NCBI RefSeq assembly: GCF_034555375.1
Contig: NZ_CP140706.1
Coordinates: 5,486,001 to 5,550,000, forward strand
Direction of reading: 5' to 3'
DNA from: Pseudomonas sp. B33.4
GTDB lineage: Bacteria > Pseudomonadota > Gammaproteobacteria > Pseudomonadales > Pseudomonadaceae
Length of the DNA stretch: 64,000 nucleotides
A program made the translations under genes and the position numbers. Positions 51,801-60,677 of this stretch are shown here, piece after piece; the stretch's first letter is position 1, and each line of letters begins with the position of its first letter. The notes under the pieces are model-generated. The model did no database searches. It was not told the DNA's origin and worked only from the letters and a program-made list of their open reading frames with translations.

Positions 51801-52578
51801 TCGATTCTTTCCAGCGCGCCATCAGCCGACGCATGGCTTGCCACACAGCGGCCTTGCGCTGTGGCTCTTCCATTAACAATTCCAGACCGGGAATGGCCCA
51901 GGCCGAGCCCAGACCTTCGATCTGCAACTCACGATTGAACGCTTCGGCGTCCGCTTCGCCGGCAAAACGCACCGCCGGCAGGCCAATCAGCCACAGGCAG
52001 GCGCACGGTGCGGCTTCCATTTGCACGGAAAGGAAACCCTGCACAAAGTCACGCGCCGCTTCCGGGCCTTGATCCATGGTGCCGCGATTGAGCCATGGCC
52101 AACGTACCGGCTCGCCGACAATTTGCGGCGCATCCGGCAGACCGGCGGCACGCAGCATGTCTTTGAGCAGCAAATACGCCGGATCGCGGCTCTGGAACGG
52201 TTCACCTGTGGGTAACTCGACCAGCAGCAAGCAACGCCCGGCGCGCAGCAATTGCAGGGAGAAACGCGGCGGCGGCACGGGTGCCGGTTTGGCGACCACT
52301 GGCGTGTCGTCGGCCTCTTCCGCCGGTTTGGCGTTGGTCCGGGTGCTGGCCAACGAAGGGCGGGGCACTTCGATCTTTGGTCGTTCGGCCGGACGAACGG
52401 CAGGTTGCGCGGGCGTTTCGACCTGCGGTGCAGGCGCCACCGGAGCCTCTACCTCGGGCTCGGGCATGTCCAGCAGCTCGGGCCGTGAAGGCGCGGCGAA
52501 GGGCAATTCGGTGCGCGGCAGCCAGTTGACCACCTGCATGGCGTTCAAATAGGCGCGGCGGCGGGACTCGATTAGCAA
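51793..52578 (-). CDS. holD: DNA polymerase III psi subunit (divergent pseudomonad HolD)
   Basis: A 261-residue protein with a Pro/Ala-rich linker (about residues 30-95) between a short N-terminal segment and a ~150-residue C-terminal globular domain (RFSLQLLRAGRCLLLVELPT). The N-terminus SRRRAYLNAMQVVNWLPRTE follows the pattern of E. coli psi (RR..L...G...W..R), the chi- and SSB-tail-linked region. Pseudomonads are known to have a cryptic, longer psi next to rimI, and position fits. The start is TTG 52578 so that this segment is kept; ATG 52539 is the alternative. Confidence 0.72.
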   Translation of the reverse strand: MLIESRRRAYLNAMQVVNWLPRTELPFAAPSRPELLDMPEPEVEAPVAPAPQVETPAQPAVRPAERPKIEVPRPSLASTRTNAKPAEEADDTPVVAKPAPVPPPRFSLQLLRAGRCLLLVELPTGEPFQSRDPAYLLLKDMLRAAGLPDAPQIVGEPVRWPWLNRGTMDQGPEAARDFVQGFLSVQMEAAPCACLWLIGLPAVRFAGEADAEAFNRELQIEGLGSAWAIPGLELLMEEPQRKAAVWQAMRRLMARWKESNE

Positions 52579-52590
52579 GGGTCGGCCACT

Positions 52591-52599
52591 TGTGGATAA
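52591..52599 (-). promoter_or_regulatory. DnaA-box-like 9-mer between holD and mksF
   Basis: TTATCCACA (minus strand), an exact match to a strong DnaA box, lies in the 193-nt divergent region between holD and the condensin operon. Two further exact copies in this window lie inside coding sequence (202-210, and near 57190), so chance is possible. Confidence 0.35.
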
Positions 52600-52771
52600 C
52601 TGAAGTGGGCTGATTCTACCGCCCTTCGTTCAAGATCGCTTGCTGTTGATCGATAGCCTTTACCTAAGCTCGCTCCCTTGGAAAATGCGACAGCCCGTCC
52701 CGAGAGTGAATCGCATCCTTCGTGATGCAGTACAATCGCGGCTTTTAATCGTCAACCAGCCGGCCATTCCG

Positions 52772-54049
52772 ATGATCGAACCCAAGCGCGTCTTGCGCGC
52801 CCTCGCTGAACACTGGGCACTTCTGGAGCCACTGTGCGAGCACTTCGACCAAGGCACACTGAGCCTCAACGAACTGCGCACGCAACTGGCCGCCCAACAA
52901 CTGGACAGCACGCCGCAGGACATCACCAGCCTGCTCGACGTGTGGATTCGCCTCGACATTCTGATTCCGGTGGCAAAAAGCCCGAACCGTTTCGAGCTGA
53001 ACGCACAGATTCACGACTTCCTCGCTTACTTGCGTCGTGAACACCGCTTGGGCCTGTGCCTGGAAATCGAAGCCTATCTGCGCCACCTCGAGCGCCTGGC
53101 CGGTTACATCCAGGACGCGTTCGAAGTCCGTGACGGCCACGACCTGGCCCGCCAGTTGCGCCTGCTCGACATGCGTGTGCGCGACGTGCTGAAGAAACTC
53201 GACAACGACGAACAGGCGCTAGTGGCCGTCGCTGAACGGGCGAAGACCAGCGACCGGCAGATTCCGCTGCGTCAGCGTTACGCCGAAGTCTTGGCGACGT
53301 GGGACGAATACGTCGAGCCGATGATCGATCTGGTGAACGCCGACGGCGCCTTCGAGCAAGGCGTGCGCAAGGTCGAAACCGTGCTGCTGAAGATGCTCAG
53401 CGAACAGCAACGTCTCGGCCATCTGGTTGACGACGACATGCTGCTGCGCACCCACGCGCGCATCCTCGAAATGCAGACCAGCGCGCAATTGACCCTGCGT
53501 CATGCCCGCGAACTGTTGCTGCCGCTGCGTGAGGAAGCGCGTCGGCACAACGCCGTGACCCGTGGTGCCGCACTCGCACTGGCGGCGATCCGCCGCAAAG
53601 GCATCGACGCTGTGCCGCAAGCGGCGATGCCACTGTTCACCCGCCCGCAAAGCACCTTCCTCGGCAGCGCCAGCCAGGTCGAAGCCTACGTTTATGCGTT
53701 GGCGCGTTTCGAGCCAAAACCGGCACGCTTCCCGAAAGCGCACAAGACCCAGAAAGGCGAAGCGCCACGTGCCCCGCGCACCGTGCGCGAGATGGTCGAC
53801 CGTTGCGAAGAAGCTCTGCCAATGCCGGATCTGATGACCTGGCTGCTGGAGCAGGAACCGGACGGCGCCACTGACGAATTGCTCTACTGGTTCTCGCGCC
53901 TGTCGCGGGAAAAACGCTTCAAGCGCGAGCGTCTGGAACGCCGCGAATACCACACTCACGAGCACCAGGTCAGCCTGCGCTCCTTCGCCCTGCTCTCGGC
54001 CAGCGACTCTGCCTCCGAGAATTCTGCGAGCATCCCCAATGCATCTTGA
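52772..54049 (+). CDS. mksF: Condensin subunit MksF (kleisin)
   Basis: Kleisin of the MksBEF condensin that acts in chromosome organisation. The 425-residue protein starts MIEPKRVLRALAEHWALLEP with a winged-helix N-terminal domain (EPLCEHFDQGTLSLNELRTQ). Long helical segments follow (VRKVETVLLKMLSEQQRLGH). The C-terminal winged region ends in SASENSASIPNAS. The frame is open upstream but without conserved sequence. It overlaps mksE by 11 nt. A DnaA-like box and divergent holD lie upstream. Confidence 0.93.
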   Translation: MIEPKRVLRALAEHWALLEPLCEHFDQGTLSLNELRTQLAAQQLDSTPQDITSLLDVWIRLDILIPVAKSPNRFELNAQIHDFLAYLRREHRLGLCLEIEAYLRHLERLAGYIQDAFEVRDGHDLARQLRLLDMRVRDVLKKLDNDEQALVAVAERAKTSDRQIPLRQRYAEVLATWDEYVEPMIDLVNADGAFEQGVRKVETVLLKMLSEQQRLGHLVDDDMLLRTHARILEMQTSAQLTLRHARELLLPLREEARRHNAVTRGAALALAAIRRKGIDAVPQAAMPLFTRPQSTFLGSASQVEAYVYALARFEPKPARFPKAHKTQKGEAPRAPRTVREMVDRCEEALPMPDLMTWLLEQEPDGATDELLYWFSRLSREKRFKRERLERREYHTHEHQVSLRSFALLSASDSASENSASIPNAS

Positions 54050-54740
54050 TCTTTCCGAACTGTCCCAGCTGGCGCCGATTTTCCGCGAGCTGTTCAAGGG
54101 TTACCACGTCAGCCGCCGCGACCCGGAGCTGTACGCGCAACTGTCGAACTTCCAGGATCAGTACCGCACGCTGTTCAAGGCGCTGGGCTTTGAACTGGTC
54201 TGCGATACCCGTGGTTTCTACTACTTTGTGCCGGACATGGCCGCTGCGGCGGTGAACAAGACTGCGCAACGTCTGGCGCTGTTCACTTTCATTCTCGTCG
54301 AGCATCTGGCCGATCAGGGCCGCGATCCGATCGCCGTGCTCGATGGCGGCAGTCTCGGCCGCGAAGAGCTGCCGTCGCTGCTGGAGAAATACCGCGACCT
54401 GTTTATTCAGGCCGAAGTGCAGACCGTAGAAGAACTCGAAGAAAAGATCATGCGCCGCATGACTCAGCTCGGTTTCGCCGGCGAAGAAAACGGCGTGTAT
54501 CGCTTCCTGCCGCCGATGCACCGTTTCCTCGACGTGTGCCTGTCGGTGCAGCAGGATCGCGATCTGGCGGCCAGCGTGCACAGCGTATTGCCGCTGCCGG
54601 CGCCGGTGCTGATCGACGAGGCGGCTGAAGCCAAATTCCTCGAAACCGACGACCCGCTCGATCTCTCCGAATTTGAAGAAGAGAGCGAAGAAGACGCACT
54701 GGCCCGCGCCATTGCCGAAGAACAGGAGTCCGACGCATGA
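54039..54740 (+). CDS. mksE: Condensin subunit MksE
   Basis: A 233-residue KITE-type accessory protein that binds the MksF kleisin. Two winged-helix parts are seen: residues ~1-75 (SQLAPIFRELFKGYHVSRRD, GFYYFVPD) and ~80-175 (LGREELPSLLEKYRDLF, NGVYRFLPPMHRFLD). A very acidic tail follows (ETDDPLDLSEFEEESEEDAL). It overlaps mksF by 11 nt and mksB by 4 nt. Confidence 0.94.
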   Translation: MHLDLSELSQLAPIFRELFKGYHVSRRDPELYAQLSNFQDQYRTLFKALGFELVCDTRGFYYFVPDMAAAAVNKTAQRLALFTFILVEHLADQGRDPIAVLDGGSLGREELPSLLEKYRDLFIQAEVQTVEELEEKIMRRMTQLGFAGEENGVYRFLPPMHRFLDVCLSVQQDRDLAASVHSVLPLPAPVLIDEAAEAKFLETDDPLDLSEFEEESEEDALARAIAEEQESDA

Positions 54741-57577
54741 GCCAGGAACGCTACGGCATCCGCCGCTTTGCCCTTTTGAACACCGCCGGTTACAGCCTCG
54801 GCCTGTTCCCGCTGGAAGAACCGTTGTCGGTTTACGGCGCGAACAACCTCGGTAAATCGGCGTCGATCAACGCCTTGCAGTTCCCGATTCTGGCGCGCAT
54901 GTCGGACATGAGCTTCGGCAAGTACAGCCTCGAACAATCGCGGCGCTTCTACTTCGCTTCCGACACCAGCTACATCCTCGTCGAAGTGAACCTGCCGCAC
55001 GGCCCGCACGTGATTGGTGTGGTCGGTCGTGGCCCGGGCGGTGGTTTCGGTCACCAGTTCTTCGCCTACGCCGGCAAGCTCGACCTGGCGCATTACCAGA
55101 AGAACGACACCTGCCTGCGTCAGAAAGAGCTGTTCAGCAACCTTGAGAAAGAAGGCCTGAAAGCCTACGAACTGAAGCCGGATGAGTTGCGCCGTCTGCT
55201 GGTGGGTGGTCACACGTCGATCCCGCTCGACCTGACGCTGATCCCGCTGCGCTCCACCAGCGAACAGAGCCTGAAGACCTTCCGCGCGTTGTTTATCAAC
55301 CTGCTGCACATGCGCGAAATCACTGCGGCCAAGTTGAAGCAGTTGTTCCTCGATGCCTTTGAACACAGCCTGCGTTCCGGCAGTGTCGATTACATCGCCG
55401 CGTGCGAAGAAGCTTTCCGCGACGTGCGCCGGATGGAACAGGACTACAACTCGCTGGTCGCTGCCGGCCCGTTGGTGGAAGCCTTGGCCAACGGCGTAAA
55501 ACAGCGCGACGTGCTGCGCGGCAAACTGCATCGCCTGTCTCCGCTGCTCGACTCGTTGCTCGGCACCTGGTCGGACTACGCCAGTGCGCGCAAGGAAGAG
55601 CTGACCATCCAGGCCGACCACTACCGTGGCGAGCAGGACAGTCTGCAAAACGATCAGCGCGGTGGCACTCAGGAACTGATGCGTCTGGAGCGGGAAATTT
55701 CCGGCATCCAGCGCTGGCTCGGCGAGCTGTCGGTGTTGAAGAATCGCTTCGCTCTGGTCGATGACGTCAAAGTGCTGGAGCAACAACTGCTCGCGGCCAA
55801 AGACGCCCACGACGAACTGGCCGGTGCTCTGGCGCAATCGCGTCAGTTCAGCGCGGAAGATCTGGAAGAGCGCGTGCGCGATCTGGAAAAACGCCTGAAG
55901 TCGGTGAAACTGCAACTCGATCACGCCGACAACAACAGCTACGCCCGTCTGCGCGAAGAGTTCTCGCAGCAGGACGTCGAGCGTCTGATGCGTCTGTTCA
56001 ACAGCGCGCTGTTCAGCCTGCCGCTGGGCGAACACGGTATTACCCTCGACGACGACGGCGCGTGGGTCAAATCGGTCGAGCTGATTCTCGATGGCTTCAA
56101 AGGCGAGCGCTTCGAGGTGCCGGGCCTGTCGATCGACATCTCGCACATCGAGCCGCCGGCCCTGCAAGCCCTGGCTGACCGTGCCGCGTTGCGCGACCAG
56201 AAAGAGCGTCTGGAAAAAGAACTCAAGCAACTGAAAACCCAGCAGGCTGTAGCCGCCGACCGCGCCGCGAGCAAGACCCAGACCGAAGCGCTGTACCAGC
56301 AAGTGCTGGACGCGCAGAAAGCCCTGGAGGACTTCCGCCGCACGCAGACCCTGAGCGCTGAAGAAGGCGACAAGCTCGAGCAATTGGCCCAGATGGAAGG
56401 CGCGCAGGACGAACTCAAGCGCTCCAGCGACGCCTTCACCGAGCGCGTCCAGCAACTGTCGGCCAAGCTGCAACTGGTCGGCCGCCAGATCGCTGACATG
56501 GAAGCCAAGCAACGCACCCTCGACGATGCGCTGCGCCGTCGTCAGTTGCTGCCGGCGGATCTGCCGTTCGGTACGCCGTTCATGGATCCGGTCGACGATT
56601 CGATGGACAACCTGCTGCCGCTGCTCAACGACTATCAGGACAGCTGGCAAGGCCTGCTGCGCGCCGATGGCCAGATCGAAGCGCTGTACGCGCAAGTGCG
56701 CCTCAAAGGCGTGGCCAAGTTCGACAGCGAAGACGACATGGAGCGCCGTCTGTCCTTGCTGATCAACGCTTACGCGCACCGTACCGATGAAGCGCTGACG
56801 CTGGGCAAGGCCCGTCGTGCGGCGGTCACCGACATCGCCCGGACTCTGCGCAACATCCGCAGCGACTACGACAGCCTCGAGCATCAACTGGCGCTGTTCA
56901 ACCGCGAGATCAACAAGCGTCAGGTGTCCAACCTGCAGAGCTTCCGCATCGTCCTCGCGCCGAACAAGGAAGCGCTCAAGCACATCGACCAGATCATCCA
57001 CAGCGCTGGTCAGTACGAAGAAGGCGAAACCCTGTCGGTGTTCGATCTCAGCCAAAGCGCCGAGCAGGACAACAAGAACGAAGAGGCCAAGGAGTATCTG
57101 GCGCGGTTGGTGGCGGCGAACCACAACCAGCTCGGTCTCAAGGACTTGTTTGAGCTGGCGTTCGAGATCACCAAGGTCAACGGCCAACCGGTTATCCACA
57201 CCGACATCGATGGTGCGGCGTCCAACGGTACGACGATGACCATCAAGGCGCTGACCAACATGTATTTGTTGCTGCACTTGATGGATCGCGATCAGGCCGG
57301 TCGCGTGCGTCTGCCGTACTACCTCGATGAAGCAGCGGACATCGACGAGAAGAACCAGGCAGCGTTGCTGGAAACCAGTCTGCAACTGGGCTTCGTGCCG
57401 ATTCTGGCGAGTGTGAAGCCGCAGGTCTGCGCCAGTGTCGCGATCGACCTGGAAGGTGGCAGCGGCCCGGCGGGGATCTACATTGATGAGGCGGACTGGA
57501 AGTACATCCGTCGCCATGATGTGGTGAAGGCTACGGTCAATGTTGCAGCAGATGAACCGGAGCTGGATGCGGTTTGA
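54737..57577 (+). CDS. mksB: Condensin ATPase MksB (SMC-like)
   Basis: A 946-residue SMC-like ATPase. The head contains the P-loop YGANNLGKSASINALQF (residues 33-49). Two long coiled coils span about 210-400 and 490-780 (RLEREISGIQRWLGEL; ERLEKELKQLKTQQAV) with a small hinge between. The C-terminal head has a Walker B-type LPYYLDEAADIDEKNQAALL near 860-880 and signature-type NGTTMTIKAL before it. In Pseudomonas MksBEF acts beside SMC-ScpAB. No mksG/jetD nuclease gene follows. Confidence 0.96.
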   Translation: MSQERYGIRRFALLNTAGYSLGLFPLEEPLSVYGANNLGKSASINALQFPILARMSDMSFGKYSLEQSRRFYFASDTSYILVEVNLPHGPHVIGVVGRGPGGGFGHQFFAYAGKLDLAHYQKNDTCLRQKELFSNLEKEGLKAYELKPDELRRLLVGGHTSIPLDLTLIPLRSTSEQSLKTFRALFINLLHMREITAAKLKQLFLDAFEHSLRSGSVDYIAACEEAFRDVRRMEQDYNSLVAAGPLVEALANGVKQRDVLRGKLHRLSPLLDSLLGTWSDYASARKEELTIQADHYRGEQDSLQNDQRGGTQELMRLEREISGIQRWLGELSVLKNRFALVDDVKVLEQQLLAAKDAHDELAGALAQSRQFSAEDLEERVRDLEKRLKSVKLQLDHADNNSYARLREEFSQQDVERLMRLFNSALFSLPLGEHGITLDDDGAWVKSVELILDGFKGERFEVPGLSIDISHIEPPALQALADRAALRDQKERLEKELKQLKTQQAVAADRAASKTQTEALYQQVLDAQKALEDFRRTQTLSAEEGDKLEQLAQMEGAQDELKRSSDAFTERVQQLSAKLQLVGRQIADMEAKQRTLDDALRRRQLLPADLPFGTPFMDPVDDSMDNLLPLLNDYQDSWQGLLRADGQIEALYAQVRLKGVAKFDSEDDMERRLSLLINAYAHRTDEALTLGKARRAAVTDIARTLRNIRSDYDSLEHQLALFNREINKRQVSNLQSFRIVLAPNKEALKHIDQIIHSAGQYEEGETLSVFDLSQSAEQDNKNEEAKEYLARLVAANHNQLGLKDLFELAFEITKVNGQPVIHTDIDGAASNGTTMTIKALTNMYLLLHLMDRDQAGRVRLPYYLDEAADIDEKNQAALLETSLQLGFVPILASVKPQVCASVAIDLEGGSGPAGIYIDEADWKYIRRHDVVKATVNVAADEPELDAV

Positions 57578-57594
57578 TCGGCGTTAACTGAAGA

Positions 57595-57635
57595 TAAAAA
57601 AGGGCCGCGATCTGTTTGGATCGCGGCCCTTTTTA
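57595..57635 (+). terminator. Terminator of the mksFEB operon
   Basis: AGGGCCGCGATC pairs perfectly with GATCGCGGCCCT around a 6-nt loop, flanked by A-run and T-run, 18 nt after mksB. Confidence 0.95.
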
Positions 57636-57666
57636 TGGCTTGGGATTTGTGTTGATTTTGCGGGCC

Positions 57667-57736
57667 CTATCGCGAGCAGGCTCACTCCTACAGTTGGAAT
57701 GCGTTCCCCTGTAGGAGTGAGCCTGCTCGCGATGGC
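57667..57736. repeat. Two REP units in reversed (tail-to-tail) order
   Basis: Both arms of the TGTAGGAGTGAGC REP are present, but with the TGTAGGAG ends facing inward across a 17-nt spacer. This is opposite to the REPINs at 3652, 16303 and 36472. Confidence 0.88.
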
Positions 57737-57757
57737 GCCACTTCAGACACCACAGAA

Positions 57758-60061
57758 TCACTTACCGAGCGAAATCTTCGGCGCCCACGTCAGCCACTCA
57801 TCCTCAAACTTGTCGAACAACGGGAATGTCTGCTCCGCACGCGCCGGGTTGCCCATGCGCTCGCCATCCGGCGTGGCGAAGGCGATGCCACCCTGAATCG
57901 CCGTCTCCAACGACTCGGTACGCACCGTCAGCCCGTTGAACAGACCGATATCAAAACCGACACCGCTGGTGTTCCAGAAGCGACTGCCACTGCGCACCAG
58001 TGGCGCGTATTTCGGCTCGATCAAAATGTGCACCAACACGCGATCAGCGGTCTGGCCCAGTTCATAACCGGTGACCTTACCCACAGTAATTTCGCGGTAG
58101 GTAACTGGCACACCCGGTTTCAGCGATCCACGACGGGCAGCGCTCAGTACCAGACTCAGACCCGCCTCTTGCTTGGTGACTTCCGGCGCGTTGGCCAGGG
58201 CAACGAAGTTCTTCTGCGGGCCAAGGTTCTTGGCCGCCGGTTGCACTTCGATGTACTGCCCGGTCACCAGGGTTTCCAGATTGGCAGTTTTGATCAGGCC
58301 CAGCTCCGGTTTGACCACCCAGAACTGACTGCCGACTCGGGCGATCTTCTCTGGCACTTCGGTGATGCGCGCCGTGAGGATGACCGATTGCAGATCGTCA
58401 GTCAGATCGACACTTTCAATCTTGCCGACATCCAGTCCCTTGAAGCGCACCGGGGTGCCACTACGCAGACCATCAGCGCGATCGACTTTGATCGTAACCA
58501 CCGCGCCTTTCTGATTCGCCTCATCATGGTTGGCGAACAGGCGGAAACGCGGAATACGTTTCTGCAGCGGCGCCTTGGCTTGCGGTGTCTCGAAGGCGAT
58601 ACCACCGGCCATCAGGGTCTGCAGCGACTCACTTTTCACCTGAATGCCACCGGTCAGTCCGCCGGTCAACGTGATGCCACTGACATTCCAGAAACGCGTC
58701 GAGGCGTTGACCAGGTTTTCGTATTCCTTATCGATGTGCACGCCAATGACCAATTGCTTCTTGGTCTTGGAGAACTGATAGCTCTGCACCGAACCGACCT
58801 TGACCTGTTTGTACAGAATTGGACTGCCGACATCGATTGAGCCGAGGACATCGGTGAACAGCACCAGGTGCAAGCCCGGTGAGCGCAGATCCAGCGGCGG
58901 CGCCTTTGGTCGGGCCTCGAATTCGCGTTTCGGTGCCGCACCTTTATCGCCCGGGCGTACGGCGATGTAGTTACCTTTCACCAAAGCTTCCAGACCGGTG
59001 ATCCCCGCCAGAGAAATCGACGGTTTGACTACCCAGAACTGCGTGCCATCGACCAGATAGTCCTCAGCCAATGGATCGAGGGTGAGCTCGGCTGTGGCAC
59101 TGTTCAGGTCAGGATCAACCTTCAGCGCCTTCATGTTGCCGACTTGAATGCCTTTGTACATCACCGGTGTGCGGCCAGCCTGCAGTCCTTCGAAGTCGCT
59201 GAGTTTGACCTTTACGCGGATCCCGGCAGCGGCAGCGTCGAAGTCCTCATAGAGACGGAACGGCAGGCTCGGATCGGTCGGCGGGCTGTCCTTGCGGTTT
59301 TCTGGTGTGGCGAAGGCGATGCCGCCGGCGACGATGCTCGCCAGCGATTCGCTGCGTACTTTCACACCGGACAGGTTGGCGTCGATGCTGATGCCGCTGG
59401 CGTTCCAGAAGCGCGTGTGTTTGCGCACCAGTTTGGCGTAGGTCGGCTCAATGAAGACTTTGAGCTCGACGGTACTTTGATCTTCCGAGAGCACGTAGCT
59501 TTTGATCTGGCCCACCTTGATCTGCTTGTAGAACACCGGGCTGCCTCGGCTCAGTGAACCGAGACGATCAGCCTTGATGGTCAGGTGCAGACCTGGCTTG
59601 GCGTCGGACAACGGCGGTTCTTCGGAGAGCGCCTTGAACTTGCGCACCGGCTCGCCTTCGCCAGGACTGATGGCCACGTAGTTACCCGACACCAGGGTTT
59701 CCAGACCGGTGATACCGGCCAGGGTCACGCTTGGTTTGACCAGCCAGAAACGCGTGCTGGTCTTGAGGTATTGCTCAACGTCTTTATTCATCTCGACGGT
59801 GGCAATCACGCCTTTGGAGTTGCCCTCATCGTCGAGCTTGAGCGCCTTGACCTTACCGACCGACATGCCTTTGTACATGACCTCGGTCTTGTTGGCCTGG
59901 ATGCCTTCGCCACTCTCGAAGCGGATCTGAATTTCGATACCGGTTTCGGAATAGGCACGCCAGCCGAGCCAGCCGCCGATGATCAGCGCGATCAGAGGCA
60001 GTACCCAAATGGCAGACCAGTTCGAGGCCGGTCGGGTTTTCGCTACGGGCAAATCAGTCAT
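57758..60061 (-). CDS. pqiB: PqiB-type MCE lipid-transport protein
   Basis: A 767-residue inner-membrane-anchored protein. One N-terminal helix (IWVLPLIALIIGGWLGW, about residues 18-36) is followed by six consecutive MCE domains. Their starts read GIEIQIRFESGEGI, GLHLTIKADRLGSL, GIRVKVKLSDFEGL, GLHLVLFTDVLGSI, GAVVTIKVDRADGL and GLSLVLSAARRGSL. MCE rings stack to form a tube for phospholipids between the membranes; E. coli PqiB has three, LetB seven. Its start overlaps the pqiA-like gene by 8 nt. Confidence 0.93.
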   Translation of the reverse strand: MTDLPVAKTRPASNWSAIWVLPLIALIIGGWLGWRAYSETGIEIQIRFESGEGIQANKTEVMYKGMSVGKVKALKLDDEGNSKGVIATVEMNKDVEQYLKTSTRFWLVKPSVTLAGITGLETLVSGNYVAISPGEGEPVRKFKALSEEPPLSDAKPGLHLTIKADRLGSLSRGSPVFYKQIKVGQIKSYVLSEDQSTVELKVFIEPTYAKLVRKHTRFWNASGISIDANLSGVKVRSESLASIVAGGIAFATPENRKDSPPTDPSLPFRLYEDFDAAAAGIRVKVKLSDFEGLQAGRTPVMYKGIQVGNMKALKVDPDLNSATAELTLDPLAEDYLVDGTQFWVVKPSISLAGITGLEALVKGNYIAVRPGDKGAAPKREFEARPKAPPLDLRSPGLHLVLFTDVLGSIDVGSPILYKQVKVGSVQSYQFSKTKKQLVIGVHIDKEYENLVNASTRFWNVSGITLTGGLTGGIQVKSESLQTLMAGGIAFETPQAKAPLQKRIPRFRLFANHDEANQKGAVVTIKVDRADGLRSGTPVRFKGLDVGKIESVDLTDDLQSVILTARITEVPEKIARVGSQFWVVKPELGLIKTANLETLVTGQYIEVQPAAKNLGPQKNFVALANAPEVTKQEAGLSLVLSAARRGSLKPGVPVTYREITVGKVTGYELGQTADRVLVHILIEPKYAPLVRSGSRFWNTSGVGFDIGLFNGLTVRTESLETAIQGGIAFATPDGERMGNPARAEQTFPLFDKFEDEWLTWAPKISLGK

Positions 60062-60677
60062 GGTCGTCGTCCGACTCCGTGTTATCCCAAATCAGTCGGG
60101 GATCGAAAGTTACTGCAGCGAGCATCGTCAGAATCACCACACTGGCGAAGGCGATGGCGCCAAGATTGGCTTCGACACTGGCAAGCCGGCCGAAGTTGAC
60201 GACCGCCACGAGAATGGCGATCACAAAAATATCGAGCATCGACCAGCGACCAATGAACTCGATGAAGCGGTACATCCAGATACGCTGACGGGCAGACAAC
60301 GGCTGACGTCGTTGCACTGAAAACAGCAGCAGCGCGATGCCGACCAGTTTGAAGGTCGGCACCAGGATACTGGCAATGAACACCACGGCGGCAATCGGGA
60401 TCATGCCGTGCTGTACCAACTGGATCACGCCGGACATGATGGTGCTCGGATCACCCTGGCCCAAAGAACTCACAGTCATGATCGGCAAGACATTGGCCGG
60501 GATATAGATAATCGCGGCGGTGATCAGCAGTGCCCAGGTGCGTACGAGGCTGTTCGGACGGCGAGCGTGAACCAGCGCACCGCAGCGGGTGCAGGTTTGC
60601 TCGTCGGCGTCCGCTTCCTGTTTGTTCAACTCATGACATTCGGTACACACCAGAATGCCCGCATCAATCGCCCGCAT
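60054..60677 (-). CDS. Paraquat-inducible protein A family (PqiA-like), second
   Basis: A 207-residue membrane protein: zinc-finger-like CTECHELNKQ and CTRCGALVHARRPN at the N-terminus, then four helices with the PqiA signature YIPANVLPIMTVSSLGQG. E. coli PqiA is one ~417-residue protein with two such halves; here they are two genes. The start overlaps the preceding pqiA-like gene by 14 nt. Partner of the MCE protein. Confidence 0.92.
   Translation of the reverse strand: MRAIDAGILVCTECHELNKQEADADEQTCTRCGALVHARRPNSLVRTWALLITAAIIYIPANVLPIMTVSSLGQGDPSTIMSGVIQLVQHGMIPIAAVVFIASILVPTFKLVGIALLLFSVQRRQPLSARQRIWMYRFIEFIGRWSMLDIFVIAILVAVVNFGRLASVEANLGAIAFASVVILTMLAAVTFDPRLIWDNTESDDDHD

Noticed and set aside
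54464..57517. A very long open frame antisense to mksE/mksB, and similar long antisense frames over cfa, moeB-prfA and the TPR lipoprotein
   Set aside because: The sense strands carry clear conserved proteins; antisense frames stay open because of the GC-rich codon bias, and their translations are low-complexity Val/Gln/Arg-rich.
52772..57577. Wadjet plasmid-defence system
   Set aside because: Only the MksF/E/B part is present; no JetD/MksG nuclease gene is adjacent.
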